Assembly: GCA_002726235.1 (NCBI GenBank)
Contig: PBSN01000016.1
Location: 1-41,689, forward strand
DNA: 41,689 nt
Origin: Nitrospiraceae bacterium
GTDB lineage: Bacteria; Nitrospirota; Nitrospiria; Nitrospirales; UBA2166
Reading direction: 5' to 3'
A model generated the notes under the pieces. It was not told the DNA's origin, made no database searches, and worked only from the letters and a program-made list of their open reading frames with translations. The translations under genes and the position numbers were made by a program. This document shows, piece by piece, positions 7,521 through 16,606 of this stretch. Position 1 is the first letter of the stretch, and the number at the start of each line of letters is the position of its first letter.

Positions 7521-9188
7521 CTAAATCGTTACGGCGCCGTGAGAGGCCGACGAGACATCCCGCGCATACTTCGCCATGACACCGCGGAGATACCTTGGAG
7601 GTGGAGGACTCCAATTCTTCAAGCGAGATGAAATTTCAGCGTCTGAAAGCTCAACATCGAGGCGGCGTGTAGACACATCGAACACGATCATGTCGCCATC
7701 ACGAAGCGCAGCAATCGGCCCCCCCTTGGATGCCTCAGGTGACACATGCCCAGCCATGAGACCATGCGTGGCACCCGAAAACCGTCCATCCGTCAGAAGC
7801 GCCACAGAATCACCGAGTCCAGCCCCCACGATTGTGCCGGTCACACCAAGCATCTCACGCATTCCCGGACCACCCTGCGGACCTTCATATCGGATGACCA
7901 CAACATCACCGGACTTGATCTCTCCGCGCTGCACAGCTTGAAATGCATCTTCTTCGCAATCAAACACCTTTGCCGCACCTCGATGCTGCATGCGCTCATG
8001 TCCTGCTACTTTCAGGACGCATCCCTCTGGAGCTATATTACCCTTGAGAATAACAAGTCCTCCAGTGCCTTTCAAAGGATTTGAAACCGCTCGCAGCACC
8101 TCCTGGCCCGCGGTTTCTTGAGCGCGGTTCGCTTCTTCTCCAATTGTCTGGCCGGTGACTGTCGGTTGACCCCCGTGAAGATGACCAGCATCAACCAGAC
8201 GCTTCGCGACAAGACGAGTTCCCCCCGCATTAAACAGGTCTGCGGCAACAAAACGCCCCCCGGGTTTGAGATCCGCAAGGAGCGGAACCTTCTGGTTAAT
8301 CGCATCAAAGTCCTCGAGTTCGAGGAGAATTCCAGCCTCGCGCGCTACCGCGAGAAGATGTAGAACAGCATTGGTTGATCCACCCGTCGTCGCAACTGCG
8401 GCAATGGCATTCTCGATCGACTTACGCGTAATAATCTCCAAGGGAAGAGTTCCCTTGCGAAGCAGGTCCATCACCATTTTTCCAGTCTGAAACGCAACGT
8501 CATCTTTTTGCAAATCCATTGCGGGTACTCCGTTAAAACCCATCGGTGAAATGCCCATAAACTCAAAGGCAATCGACATCGTGTTTGCCGTAAACTGGCC
8601 ACCGCACGCGCCCGGACCGGGACAGGCATGATCCTCGATGTCACGAAACATTTCAGCAGTCATACGTCCAGCCGCGTTCGCACCAACGGCCTCAAACACA
8701 TCCTGAATGGTAATGTCTTTCCCCCCAACCATACCAGGCATGATCGATCCACCATACAACATCAACGACGGAAGATTCAGTCGGGTGAGCGCCATGACCG
8801 TACCTGGAATCGTCTTGTCACACCCAGACAGAGCAACCACCGCATCAAACAGATATCCTCGAGCAGTTAACTCAATCGAATCGGCAATAACTTCGCGGCT
8901 AATCAACGACGCTTTCATCCCCTCCGTACCCATTGCAATACCGTCTGAGACTGCAATAGTGTTGTATTCGATGGGTGTGCCGCCCGCTGCCCGAACTCCT
9001 GCCTTTACACGTTCGGAAAGTCTCCGAAGGTGCGAATTGCACGGCATGATTTCAATCCAAGTATTGGCAATGCCGACCAATGGCTTCGCGATGTCGTCGT
9101 CAGTGAATCCGACGGCCTTAAGCATCGCACGCGCCGGGGCGCGGCTCGGCCCTTCCGTCATCGCTCTACTTTTATGCTTCATATCCAT
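7521..9188 (-). CDS. ilvD: dihydroxy-acid dehydratase IlvD
   Basis: This iron-sulfur enzyme dehydrates 2,3-dihydroxy acids to 2-oxo acids in valine, isoleucine and leucine (and pantothenate) synthesis. The 555-residue protein is of normal length. Cluster-ligand cysteines are in place at C50 (PCNSHL), C123 (SGCDKTIPG) and C195 (CPGPGACGG), and the C-terminal TDGRFSG block is present. Two ATGs, at 9188 and 9182, are both possible. A TATAAT (9191-9196, reverse strand) sits so close that a transcript from it would be nearly leaderless. The tRNA-Leu gene lies 45 bases upstream on the same strand, so read-through from the tRNA is another possible source of transcription. Confidence 0.96.
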   Translation of the reverse strand: MDMKHKSRAMTEGPSRAPARAMLKAVGFTDDDIAKPLVGIANTWIEIMPCNSHLRRLSERVKAGVRAAGGTPIEYNTIAVSDGIAMGTEGMKASLISREVIADSIELTARGYLFDAVVALSGCDKTIPGTVMALTRLNLPSLMLYGGSIMPGMVGGKDITIQDVFEAVGANAAGRMTAEMFRDIEDHACPGPGACGGQFTANTMSIAFEFMGISPMGFNGVPAMDLQKDDVAFQTGKMVMDLLRKGTLPLEIITRKSIENAIAAVATTGGSTNAVLHLLAVAREAGILLELEDFDAINQKVPLLADLKPGGRFVAADLFNAGGTRLVAKRLVDAGHLHGGQPTVTGQTIGEEANRAQETAGQEVLRAVSNPLKGTGGLVILKGNIAPEGCVLKVAGHERMQHRGAAKVFDCEEDAFQAVQRGEIKSGDVVVIRYEGPQGGPGMREMLGVTGTIVGAGLGDSVALLTDGRFSGATHGLMAGHVSPEASKGGPIAALRDGDMIVFDVSTRRLDVELSDAEISSRLKNWSPPPPRYLRGVMAKYARDVSSASHGAVTI

Positions 9189-9233
9189 AAATTATACAAT
9201 TGTGATGAAAACTAATTGGAAGGTCGCAACGTG

Positions 9234-9320
9234 TGGTGCCCGGAGGGAGGGTCGAACTCCCACTCCCGCAAGGGAACCAGATTTTGAGTCTGGCGCGTCT
9301 GCCAGTTCCGCCATCCGGGC
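9234..9320 (-). tRNA. tRNA-Leu (anticodon CAA)
   Basis: On the reverse strand the 7-bp acceptor stem GCCCGGA/TCCGGGC closes the molecule, followed by discriminator A and an encoded CCA (9234-9236). The anticodon stem-loop CCAGA-CTCAAAA-TCTGG gives anticodon CAA, which reads UUG. A long variable arm (TTCCCTTGCGGGA-type) identifies a class II tRNA, consistent with leucine. The T-arm GGGAGTTCGACCCTC region is normal. Confidence 0.96.
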
Positions 9321-9327
9321 AATCCTT

Positions 9328-9534
9328 TTAAATCACGAGATTACGTTCTTTGGCCTCCATCGCCTGATCAGCAAGTGGATTACCATACGTGTCGACTTCA
9401 TGTTCCTTCTTCAAATCTTCCTCATCGGCCTTCTCAAACGCTGTTCTGCTACTCCATGATTCCTCATTTCGTGAGGCAACTTTGTTCTGACGGAAGCAAC
9501 GAACCTTATACAAGTCTCTGAATACCACTGTCAA
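9328..9534 (-). CDS. possible small protein upstream of tRNA-Leu
   Basis: A 68-codon reading frame ends 7 bases before the 5' end of the tRNA gene on the same strand. The second half is charged and looks protein-like (KADEEDLKKEHEVDTYGNP), while the first half is less convincing. No Shine-Dalgarno sequence is evident, so the real start may lie at a later codon. I recognise no family. It could equally be a remnant or a chance frame. Confidence 0.25.
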   Translation of the reverse strand: MTVVFRDLYKVRCFRQNKVASRNEESWSSRTAFEKADEEDLKKEHEVDTYGNPLADQAMEAKERNLVI

Positions 9535-9811
9535 ATCAGGTAATCAGAACCAAACGCGCTTCTTGTTTTTCGTACCCTGTGCTAGTGCTTGAATGAACCC
9601 ACACTCAGATCAACTCAGTCTCACGATTGCTCCATACCACAGTCCAAGGTGGTACGTGGCTAGAAGAATAGACTTTCAATGTGCTACATCCTTGGTGTAA
9701 ATCCTTGTCCACTCCTCCGGCATTACAACCCTAACTTGTTTGCTCATTATTGGGATCAGGCATCTTAACCTTATCACTGATACATTCTACGCAGGATATC
9801 TCATCGGTCTC
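9535..9811. other. 277-bp region without a recognised gene
   Basis: Between the small frame at 9328-9534 and the 3' end of the ankyrin gene I see no convincing coding frame or RNA gene. The only structure noted is a short TACCAC/GTGGTA hairpin near 9636-9655. Nothing marks an insertion or a tRNA-linked attachment-site duplication. Confidence 0.4.
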
Positions 9812-10687
9812 TTACGTCTGCCGTTTTTGATCTGTCATATGGGGCAGGAGAATTTCGAGGACACCAAGATAGCCACTGTTTGCGGCCATATTAATAGGTT
9901 GCATGCCGAGTTGAGAGCGCGCCAACACGTTTGCCCCTCCGGAGATCAGACGCTTCACGATAGCAATATAACCTTTACCAGCGGCGTGATGTAATGGGGT
10001 GAACCCTTCTTCATCAGACATGTCCACCGAAACATCAGCATGAAGTAAGAAGCCTACCATGTCCATATGTCCAACCAAACACGCCAACGCCAAAGGCGTT
10101 TGTCCCTTAGTGGTTACGGCGTTCATATCAGAAGACGCGGTACTGAGCAATCGGGCCACGGGCACATGCCCACCCAATGCCGCCGAATGGAGCGGGATAA
10201 AGCCGTCATCGTTGGTCCCATGAACGAAAGCTCCATTTTTGAGCGCCAAATCCACAAGCTTTATGGCACCTTGTATCGCAGCCATATGCAACAGCGACAA
10301 TCCAGTATCAGTGGTGAGGGAAATATCCGCTCCCTTTTCAAGAAGCAACGCGGCAATCTCGTGATGTCGCCCATGCGCGGTCAGATGCAACGAGGTAAAT
10401 CCAAACTGATCTTTAGCATTGATATGGGCGCCCGCTTCGATAAGCAGCTTCACAACTTCCCTATGCCCATATTCCGACGCGAGATGCAGCGGCGACATGC
10501 GTCCATGGATCTCGAAATCGTTGACAGTTGCGCCTTGAGCAATCAGCGTCCCCACCAACGGAGTGTCCCCACGCCGAGCAGCATCATGCAATGGCCCAGG
10601 AAAAGCATCCTGCGGCAAAAAGACCACTAAGAATGCGAGAATTACCAAACGACCTGTCACACTTTCCCGCATAGGCTCGCAACTCAT
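9812..10687 (-). CDS. secreted ankyrin-repeat protein
   Basis: This is a 291-residue protein with an N-terminal signal peptide (hydrophobic VILAFLVVFL, cleavage likely before GPLHDAA) followed by eight consecutive ~33-residue ankyrin repeats that fill the rest of the chain. Each has the G-x-TPLHxAA-x-xGH-x-x-(V/I)-x-x-LL frame; the first and last are degenerate. It should act as a binding scaffold in the periplasm or outside. The ATG overlaps the stop of the upstream gene as ATGA (10684-10687), so the two exported proteins are made together and may bind each other. An in-frame ATG five codons in (10672) gives a cleaner signal peptide. The ligand is unknown. Confidence 0.88.
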   Translation of the reverse strand: MSCEPMRESVTGRLVILAFLVVFLPQDAFPGPLHDAARRGDTPLVGTLIAQGATVNDFEIHGRMSPLHLASEYGHREVVKLLIEAGAHINAKDQFGFTSLHLTAHGRHHEIAALLLEKGADISLTTDTGLSLLHMAAIQGAIKLVDLALKNGAFVHGTNDDGFIPLHSAALGGHVPVARLLSTASSDMNAVTTKGQTPLALACLVGHMDMVGFLLHADVSVDMSDEEGFTPLHHAAGKGYIAIVKRLISGGANVLARSQLGMQPINMAANSGYLGVLEILLPHMTDQKRQT

Positions 10688-11175
10688 TCAAGCCGTTCAA
10701 CAGAACGAAATTTCATGCGTAACAGACATTTGTTTCCTGGATTCTGGTTTCCTTCGGAAGATATGTAGCTAGCATGAACGTCTCCTTTTAGGAAAACCGC
10801 CTGAAGATCTTCATCAAGCATGATCCTTCCATAGATCGAATAGAACCACACTTCAAAGGGAGGCGCTTGGACCGCGGGATGAATAGCTTCAGAGGCTATG
10901 ATAGCAACAAACTCTGCTCGCGATGATGATTTTATATATCGAACCATTTTCATCACAATAGGATTTTCAAAATCAGCATTGAACGCAATGGTCAATTGGT
11001 TTGAGGCGTCAAAACTAAACCACATCTCACTGGTTGGAGTTGTTTCAAAATCTCCATTATCACAGGCTTCAACAATCTTGGTAATATCAAGCTTGAACAC
11101 TTCAGCTGCGTGAGCCGTTGCAAATGAAAAGATCATCGCGCTGAAACAAACGTAAATGATTTCGCGTCTCATCAA
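10684..11175 (-). CDS. exported protein of unknown family
   Basis: This is a 163-residue protein with a clear signal peptide (MMRREIIYVCFSAMIFSF, cleavage after AHA). The mature part is mixed alpha/beta in appearance, with two cysteines (in VEACDNGDF and NKCLLRM) that could pair in the periplasm. I recognise no domain. A Shine-Dalgarno-like AGGAGG precedes the ATG by several bases. It is the first gene of a two-gene operon with the ankyrin protein and probably its partner or target; ankyrin proteins paired with small exported proteins sometimes act as immunity or inhibitor pairs, but nothing here proves that. Confidence 0.8.
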   Translation of the reverse strand: MMRREIIYVCFSAMIFSFATAHAAEVFKLDITKIVEACDNGDFETTPTSEMWFSFDASNQLTIAFNADFENPIVMKMVRYIKSSSRAEFVAIIASEAIHPAVQAPPFEVWFYSIYGRIMLDEDLQAVFLKGDVHASYISSEGNQNPGNKCLLRMKFRSVERLE

Positions 11176-11260
11176 AACCTCCTGCCAAGGTTAATACTAT
11201 GCGATACCACGCCGAGCGTAGTCTAGCACTATCCCATCACACAGAAAACGACTGAGACGG

Positions 11261-11315
11261 ACGTGATCATGGTACAATGTTCGAGAATCTGTTCATGTAC
11301 CATCCCGTATCACGT
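11261..11315. repeat. interrupted inverted repeat upstream of amgK
   Basis: Two nested arm pairs face each other: ACGTGAT (11261-11267) with ATCACGT (11309-11315), and ATGGTACA (11269-11276) with TGTACCAT (11296-11303). Together they give a 15-bp stem with an asymmetric bulge and a 19-base loop in the 230-bp intergenic region between divergent transcription units. It may be an operator region or a structured leader for amgK-murU. Confidence 0.5.
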
Positions 11316-11405
11316 ACAGCCAATGGAACACATGTATAAAATGTCAAACTTCAGTTTTTACACATTAAATCTGCACCAGCATACATTTATAGTAGCGTTA
11401 CGACC

Positions 11406-12482
11406 TTGAGCCGTCCGGACAGCGAGCGGGTCATCAGAACGACTCGTGAACAACTTCGAATCCCCGCAACATCAGTTGATCTCACCCCACTACCAGGTGA
11501 TGCCTCCAATCGCAGGTATTTTCGCGTATCTCTGAAATCCCTGTCTCGACACCGCACACAATCTCTCATTCTGATGCAGCTACATGATCCAGAAGGATTT
11601 AAGCAATCTGAAGAAGCGATCAGCATAAGCCATATCCCAATTACGGAACTACCATTCGTAAACATTCATGCTCATTTACGGGCATCAAATGTTCCCGTTC
11701 CTCGACTCCACTACTACGATCACGATGCCGGGCTGCTTTATCTTGAAGATCTCGGAGACATAACACTTAAGCATGCCACGTGTAATGCTGACCAACAGAT
11801 TATTCATACGCTGTATACCAAAGCAATTGATCTTCTGTGTGCAATACACACGCGCGCATCACGCCAAAACCAGACAGCGCAACAATGTATCGCATTTGGA
11901 CGAATATTCGACGTCCCACTCCTTACGTGGGAGTTTGATCACTTTCTTGAATACGGAGTCATCGCAAGAAATGGGCGCCTAATGTGCTCGAATGATTTTG
12001 TCCCATTGAAGGAAGAGTTCCAGAAAATTGCTGAGTTAATTGCATCCCAGCATCAAGTATTTACACACCGTGACTACCATTCTCAAAATCTCATGGTACA
12101 CGGAAATAAGATTGGTCTTCTGGACTTTCAGGACGCCCTTATGGGGCCAGCGGCATATGACTTAGCATCCCTTCTTAGAGACGCATACATCCAACTAGAC
12201 GAGGAGATCGTCGATGAATTTGTCATGAGATACATCAACAATATGCCAAAGGACTTGATTGGCGATATAGATGATTTTCGTCGAGTTTTTGATTTCACAA
12301 GTATCCAGCGAAACCTCAAAGCCGCTGGACGGTTTGTCTACATCGCCAATGTCAAAAAGAACTCGAAATTCCTTGCCTATATTCCTCGAACACTTGGATA
12401 CGTAAAGAGAAATCTCCAGAAATATCCCGAGCTCAAGACACTCCATACTCATCTCGCTCCGTATGTACCGGAGCTCAGTTAA
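11406..12482 (+). CDS. amgK: AmgK-type anomeric MurNAc/GlcNAc kinase
   Basis: The 358-residue aminoglycoside-phosphotransferase-fold protein should phosphorylate the anomeric hydroxyl of N-acetylmuramic acid released from peptidoglycan turnover. It shows the family opening PLPGDASNRRYFRV near 26-40, LEDLGD near 110, the catalytic loop HRDYHSQNLMVH near 220 and the metal-binding LLDFQDALMGPAAYDLASLL. The start is a TTG at 11406; no ATG or GTG lies upstream in frame. The function is supported by the immediately downstream uridylyltransferase, the standard AmgK-MurU pairing that bypasses de novo UDP-MurNAc synthesis and confers fosfomycin tolerance in Pseudomonas. Confidence 0.87.
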   Translation: MSRPDSERVIRTTREQLRIPATSVDLTPLPGDASNRRYFRVSLKSLSRHRTQSLILMQLHDPEGFKQSEEAISISHIPITELPFVNIHAHLRASNVPVPRLHYYDHDAGLLYLEDLGDITLKHATCNADQQIIHTLYTKAIDLLCAIHTRASRQNQTAQQCIAFGRIFDVPLLTWEFDHFLEYGVIARNGRLMCSNDFVPLKEEFQKIAELIASQHQVFTHRDYHSQNLMVHGNKIGLLDFQDALMGPAAYDLASLLRDAYIQLDEEIVDEFVMRYINNMPKDLIGDIDDFRRVFDFTSIQRNLKAAGRFVYIANVKKNSKFLAYIPRTLGYVKRNLQKYPELKTLHTHLAPYVPELS

Positions 12483-12489
12483 CCCATCC

Positions 12490-13272
12490 ATGCAAGCTAT
12501 CATTCTTGCCGCCGGATTCGGTACTCGCTTACAGCCCCTCACCAACACTATTCCAAAACCGTTGCTTCCGATCGCAAAGCGCCCTTTGATCGTCTGGAAT
12601 CTTCGCCTCCTTCGGGACCACGGGATCACCAAGGTCATCGTAAACCTTCATCATCTCGGCGACCAGATCGAACGCTATCTTGGCAGTGGATCTCATCTTG
12701 GTATGCACATTGCCTATTCTCGGGAGAAAAAAATTCTAGGAACGGGAGGAGGAATCAAACAAGCCGAGCAGTTTTTGCGAGAATCGTCTGACGATGCGTT
12801 TTTGGTGTTCAATGGAGATACAATAATCAACATCGATCTGAGCCATATGATCGACAATCACTTTACGCACGGCGGCCTTGCGACCATGGCAGTTCGAAAC
12901 GACCCTGATGTCGACCGTTGGGGCGCGCTCGAATTGGACAATACTAATCGGATAGTCACTATTCTAGGGCGTGGACAACCCGCCGCACACAAGACGCAAC
13001 CAATAACGCGTAAAATGTTTGCGGGGGTGCACATTATGAGTCCACTCTTGCTTCGTGATATTCCCATTGGGCAAGAATCATCCATCATCAGTCCGTATAT
13101 GAAGTGCTTGGAAGATGGTGCAAAGATTTACGGGTACCAGACGACCGGATATTGGTCAGATGTGGGAACTCCGGAGCGATACGATCAGACGAAACGAGAT
13201 GCTGAAGACGGAATCCTCAATTGGATCTCATGGGAAGAATGCGCTACAAAAACTGGAGGCCAAAACTTATAA
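12490..13272 (+). CDS. murU: N-acetylmuramate alpha-1-phosphate uridylyltransferase MurU
   Basis: This 260-residue nucleotidyltransferase converts MurNAc-1-phosphate and UTP to UDP-MurNAc. The start at 12490 gives the canonical MQAIILAAGFGTRLQPLT opening with the nucleotide loop and KPLLPI; an upstream ATG at 12463 lies inside amgK and is less likely. NGDTIINID (metal aspartates) and GVHIMSP are present, and the length matches MurU rather than the longer RmlA or GlmU proteins. It follows amgK after 7 bases. A short 69-bp gap separates it from the convergent mnmE gene. Confidence 0.87.
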   Translation: MQAIILAAGFGTRLQPLTNTIPKPLLPIAKRPLIVWNLRLLRDHGITKVIVNLHHLGDQIERYLGSGSHLGMHIAYSREKKILGTGGGIKQAEQFLRESSDDAFLVFNGDTIINIDLSHMIDNHFTHGGLATMAVRNDPDVDRWGALELDNTNRIVTILGRGQPAAHKTQPITRKMFAGVHIMSPLLLRDIPIGQESSIISPYMKCLEDGAKIYGYQTTGYWSDVGTPERYDQTKRDAEDGILNWISWEECATKTGGQNL

Positions 13273-13341
13273 CCTGAGCAAAGCGCGACGATGACTATGT
13301 GCCAGAGAACAACGATGATCACGACAAAAATAGACCTCCCA

Positions 13342-14742
13342 TCATTTTCCAATACAAAACTTGCCAAAGATCTGACCCAAAATGTCATCCGTCGTCGTCA
13401 CGCCAACAATCTCACCCAAAGCATCAATCGCTACACGAAGATCCAATGCGAGACATTCGCCTGGCTGTTGATTGTCAATCGAACCCAATACGAGTTCTAA
13501 TGCATCTCGTGCGTTGCATAGCGCATTTTTATGTCGAACCTGAGTCACGATTACCGAATCATCTAACTGTCTTGTCGTATTTAGAATCACCTTCTTTATT
13601 GCATCTTTCAAGTCTTCCAAGCCCCTACCAGTCGTTGCGGAAATACTGACGATCGACCCGCTCGCATGCTGTTGTTCTAGTTCATCGACAGATATCCGTG
13701 TGCCGAGATCAACCTTATTCAGAACAATGAGATGTTGTTTGCCTTGTAGCTGCCGCAAGAATTCCCAGTCCTGCACTTCAAGCGCTACGCTTCCATCGAG
13801 CACAACGAGAATAAACTCTGCCTGATCTAACGCACGATAGGTTCGGCGAACCCCTTCCTGCTCAGCGATATCGCGACTATGACGAATCCCAGCCGTATCC
13901 AGCAATTTGATTGGAATTCCACGTATGTTCAGAAACTCTTCCAGTACATCGCGTGTTGTCCCTGGCAGTGGAGTAACAATTGCCCGATCGCTCTGCGTCA
14001 AAGCATTAAGTAGACTTGATTTCCCAACGTTCGGACGGCCGATGATGGCAGTGGCAAGTCCGTCTCGGAGTATCCGGCCTTCATCAGCCGTGTCAATTAA
14101 AGCTTGAAGCGCTGCAATACTTACCTTAATCCCACCGACACATTCCGCAGATGTCACGAAGGTAATATCTTCATCTACGAAATCAATGCCCGCTTCGATA
14201 TGCGCAAGCATCTGCACAAGATCATCTCGAATTTGCATGATGGGCTGCGAAAGCTTGCCTTCAAGTTGATGTAACGCCGCGTCCAATCCACCACTGCTCC
14301 GTGATCGAATAATATCTATAACGGCTTCGGCCTGCACGAGGTCGATGCGCCCATTGAGAAATGCTCGTTTCGTAAATTCTCCAGGTTCAGCGAGCACTGC
14401 GCCGTGCTGTACCAACAGTTCCAACACATGGTGAAGAACCAACGGACTCCCATGACAGTGAATTTCTGCCATATCCTCACGCGTATACGTGCGTGGTGCC
14501 CGCATGATCATCAACATCACCTCATCCACCAAAGTCCTTGAGTCAGGATTTTCGATCCTTCCAAGATACATCACATAGCTCTTCCATTGTTTGTGGTACC
14601 GACGGCGCTTTGATAGAAACAGTTGCCCAAGAATCTCAATCGTCTTCGGGCCACTCACACGAATTATTCCAATAGCTCCTTCCCCTGAAGCAGTGGAAAT
14701 TGCGCAGATGGTATCGCCAATATGGTCGAAAATATACATCAA
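13342..14742 (-). CDS. mnmE: tRNA modification GTPase MnmE
   Basis: Together with MnmG this protein builds the cmnm5 group on U34 of tRNAs. The 466-residue sequence has the N-terminal tetrahydrofolate-binding domain (DTICAISTASGEGAIGIIR), a helical middle, an inserted G domain with GRPNVGKSSLLNAL, DTAGIRH and NKVDLG, and the invariant C-terminal FCIGK with its catalytic cysteine. Either ATG 14742 or 14739 may be used. It is the last gene of the rpmH-rnpA-yidD-yidC-mnmE run, 48 bases after yidC, the classic order near the chromosome origin in many bacteria. Confidence 0.97.
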   Translation of the reverse strand: MMYIFDHIGDTICAISTASGEGAIGIIRVSGPKTIEILGQLFLSKRRRYHKQWKSYVMYLGRIENPDSRTLVDEVMLMIMRAPRTYTREDMAEIHCHGSPLVLHHVLELLVQHGAVLAEPGEFTKRAFLNGRIDLVQAEAVIDIIRSRSSGGLDAALHQLEGKLSQPIMQIRDDLVQMLAHIEAGIDFVDEDITFVTSAECVGGIKVSIAALQALIDTADEGRILRDGLATAIIGRPNVGKSSLLNALTQSDRAIVTPLPGTTRDVLEEFLNIRGIPIKLLDTAGIRHSRDIAEQEGVRRTYRALDQAEFILVVLDGSVALEVQDWEFLRQLQGKQHLIVLNKVDLGTRISVDELEQQHASGSIVSISATTGRGLEDLKDAIKKVILNTTRQLDDSVIVTQVRHKNALCNARDALELVLGSIDNQQPGECLALDLRVAIDALGEIVGVTTTDDILGQIFGKFCIGK

Positions 14743-14790
14743 CTACAGCATCCGCAAATATGACTGCATGATACGGTGTGACAGGAAAAA

Positions 14791-16572
14791 CTATTTACTG
14801 CCTTGAGAAGGCTTGCCGTGCTTCTTGGATTTCTTTGAGATTTTTTTGGACGGTTCCCCATCACCTTTCGAGGCGGATGATGATTTCAACGTCGTCTCCG
14901 GAACAGGCGCAGTGGTCCGTGGAACGAGAAACTGCTCGGTGATGTACTGCTGGGCAATAGTAAGAACATTATTGACCACCCAGTATAACACCAGTCCGGA
15001 GGCAAAATTGAGAAAGATGAACGTGAGAAAGAACGGCAACATCAACATGATTTTTGCGTGTTGTGGATTCATCGGTGTTGGCTGAATCTTTTGCTGAATG
15101 AACATTGATACACCCATCAACACGGGAAGAACGAAGAATGGATCGGGGGAGGAGAGATCACTAATCCATAGCATAAACGGTGCCTGCCGAAGCTCAACCG
15201 TCATGTACAAGATATTGAACAACGAGATAAACACCGGCATCTGGAGGAGGATTGGTAAACACCCGCCGACCGGATTCACCTTCTCGTTCTTGTAGAGGTT
15301 CATGACCTCAATATTCATCTTCTGCTTATCGTCTTTGTATTTTTTCTGAATTTCCATCATTTTCGGTTGCAGCTTAGCCATGGACTTCATCGAAACGTAG
15401 GCCTTGTACGTGAGCGGAGCAAAGAGGATTTTGATCCCAATGGTCAATATAATAATGGCGAGACCATAGTTGTGTGTGTACTCGTAGAGAAAACTGAGAA
15501 CAGAAAAAAGTGGCTTTGCAACTGCCCGAACGAGTGACCAACTCCCATAAATAAACCAGCCAAAATCAATAGTATCCTCAAGACCAACATTGAGGGCACT
15601 CAGCCCGTTGTAGGATTTCGGACCCGCATACAATCGATAGCTCGATGCCTGAGGTCCTTGCAGCGGATTGACCAGCACCCCTGCCGAAAATAGTTTCTCC
15701 TCCCGGGGAATCAAACTCACCTTCCCTAGGTCGGGACCCGCATCAGCTGCACCATCAGGAATCAACGCAGAAATAAAGTATTTGTCCTGAAGCGCAACCC
15801 AACTGAGGAGTCCCTCGCGAATTTCTTCAGCCTCCGGGCTGGTCTTATCGATCTCTCCATTCATAAATGTGGCAGGGCCGTTAATCCCGATGAACGTTTG
15901 TTCATCCCATTCAGTGACCCCGAAATTCGTGCCGAGAGACACGACATACGGATCCGACAATTCACTTGTTTTAATTTCGACATCCACAACGTAACTGTCG
16001 TTAGAGAAGGTCATGCTCTTTGAGATGCTCGCACCTGTTTGTGGATCGTGATACCAAAAGGTGAGTTCCCCACTAGGGTCAAACTCACTTAAATCAAGGT
16101 CGCCACCTTCCACTGTATACACCGCAGTGGAAAATGGGTGATTTGCTTCAGAGGCTTCAGTCAAGATGGCAAGCGGCCCAGGATACGAGACTTCCGTATC
16201 GGCAATAAGCTCAATTGGCTGACGGTTTTTTACATCCGCATTAAGATGACGCTTCAACGTCCAACTCGTAACGACACCCCCAACACTAGAGAACACCGCA
16301 CGATACAGATCGGTATTCACCTCCACGTCTTGTTCTAAGACAAGCATACCTTCCGATTGCGTGACCGCCTCAGGTAGGAGCATCTCCGGGGTCTCTTCGG
16401 ATAGGACAGGAGTTCGTTCATCTGAGTCAATGACCGTGAAGCCTCCCTCGTGAAATTCCTCATCAACCAGTGACGGCGCAGGGGTAATAATCCCCATCTT
16501 TTCCAAGAGGAGAGGATAAAACACAATAACCGTAAGCGAAATGACGAGAAAAAGGATGACCCGTTTTTCCAT
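14791..16572 (-). CDS. yidC: membrane protein insertase YidC
   Basis: This 593-residue insertase helps inner-membrane proteins fold alone or with SecYEG. It shows the Gram-negative form: an N-terminal helix (MEKRVILFLVISLTVIVFYP), a large periplasmic beta-domain to about residue 340, then the conserved five-helix core starting at YNYGLAIIILTIGIKI with the PVGGCLPILLQMPVFISLF block, and a lysine-rich C-terminal tail (KKISKKSKKHGK) likely to contact ribosomes. It follows yidD by 34 bases. Confidence 0.97.
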   Translation of the reverse strand: MEKRVILFLVISLTVIVFYPLLLEKMGIITPAPSLVDEEFHEGGFTVIDSDERTPVLSEETPEMLLPEAVTQSEGMLVLEQDVEVNTDLYRAVFSSVGGVVTSWTLKRHLNADVKNRQPIELIADTEVSYPGPLAILTEASEANHPFSTAVYTVEGGDLDLSEFDPSGELTFWYHDPQTGASISKSMTFSNDSYVVDVEIKTSELSDPYVVSLGTNFGVTEWDEQTFIGINGPATFMNGEIDKTSPEAEEIREGLLSWVALQDKYFISALIPDGAADAGPDLGKVSLIPREEKLFSAGVLVNPLQGPQASSYRLYAGPKSYNGLSALNVGLEDTIDFGWFIYGSWSLVRAVAKPLFSVLSFLYEYTHNYGLAIIILTIGIKILFAPLTYKAYVSMKSMAKLQPKMMEIQKKYKDDKQKMNIEVMNLYKNEKVNPVGGCLPILLQMPVFISLFNILYMTVELRQAPFMLWISDLSSPDPFFVLPVLMGVSMFIQQKIQPTPMNPQHAKIMLMLPFFLTFIFLNFASGLVLYWVVNNVLTIAQQYITEQFLVPRTTAPVPETTLKSSSASKGDGEPSKKISKKSKKHGKPSQGSK

Positions 16573-16606
16573 TTAGCAACGATGTCCTTCTGAGGCCGAC
16601 AGGCAG

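Noticed and set aside
9328-9811. Integrated element next to the tRNA-Leu gene
   Set aside because: No integrase, no repeat of the tRNA 3' end, and no shift in gene type that would mark an island.
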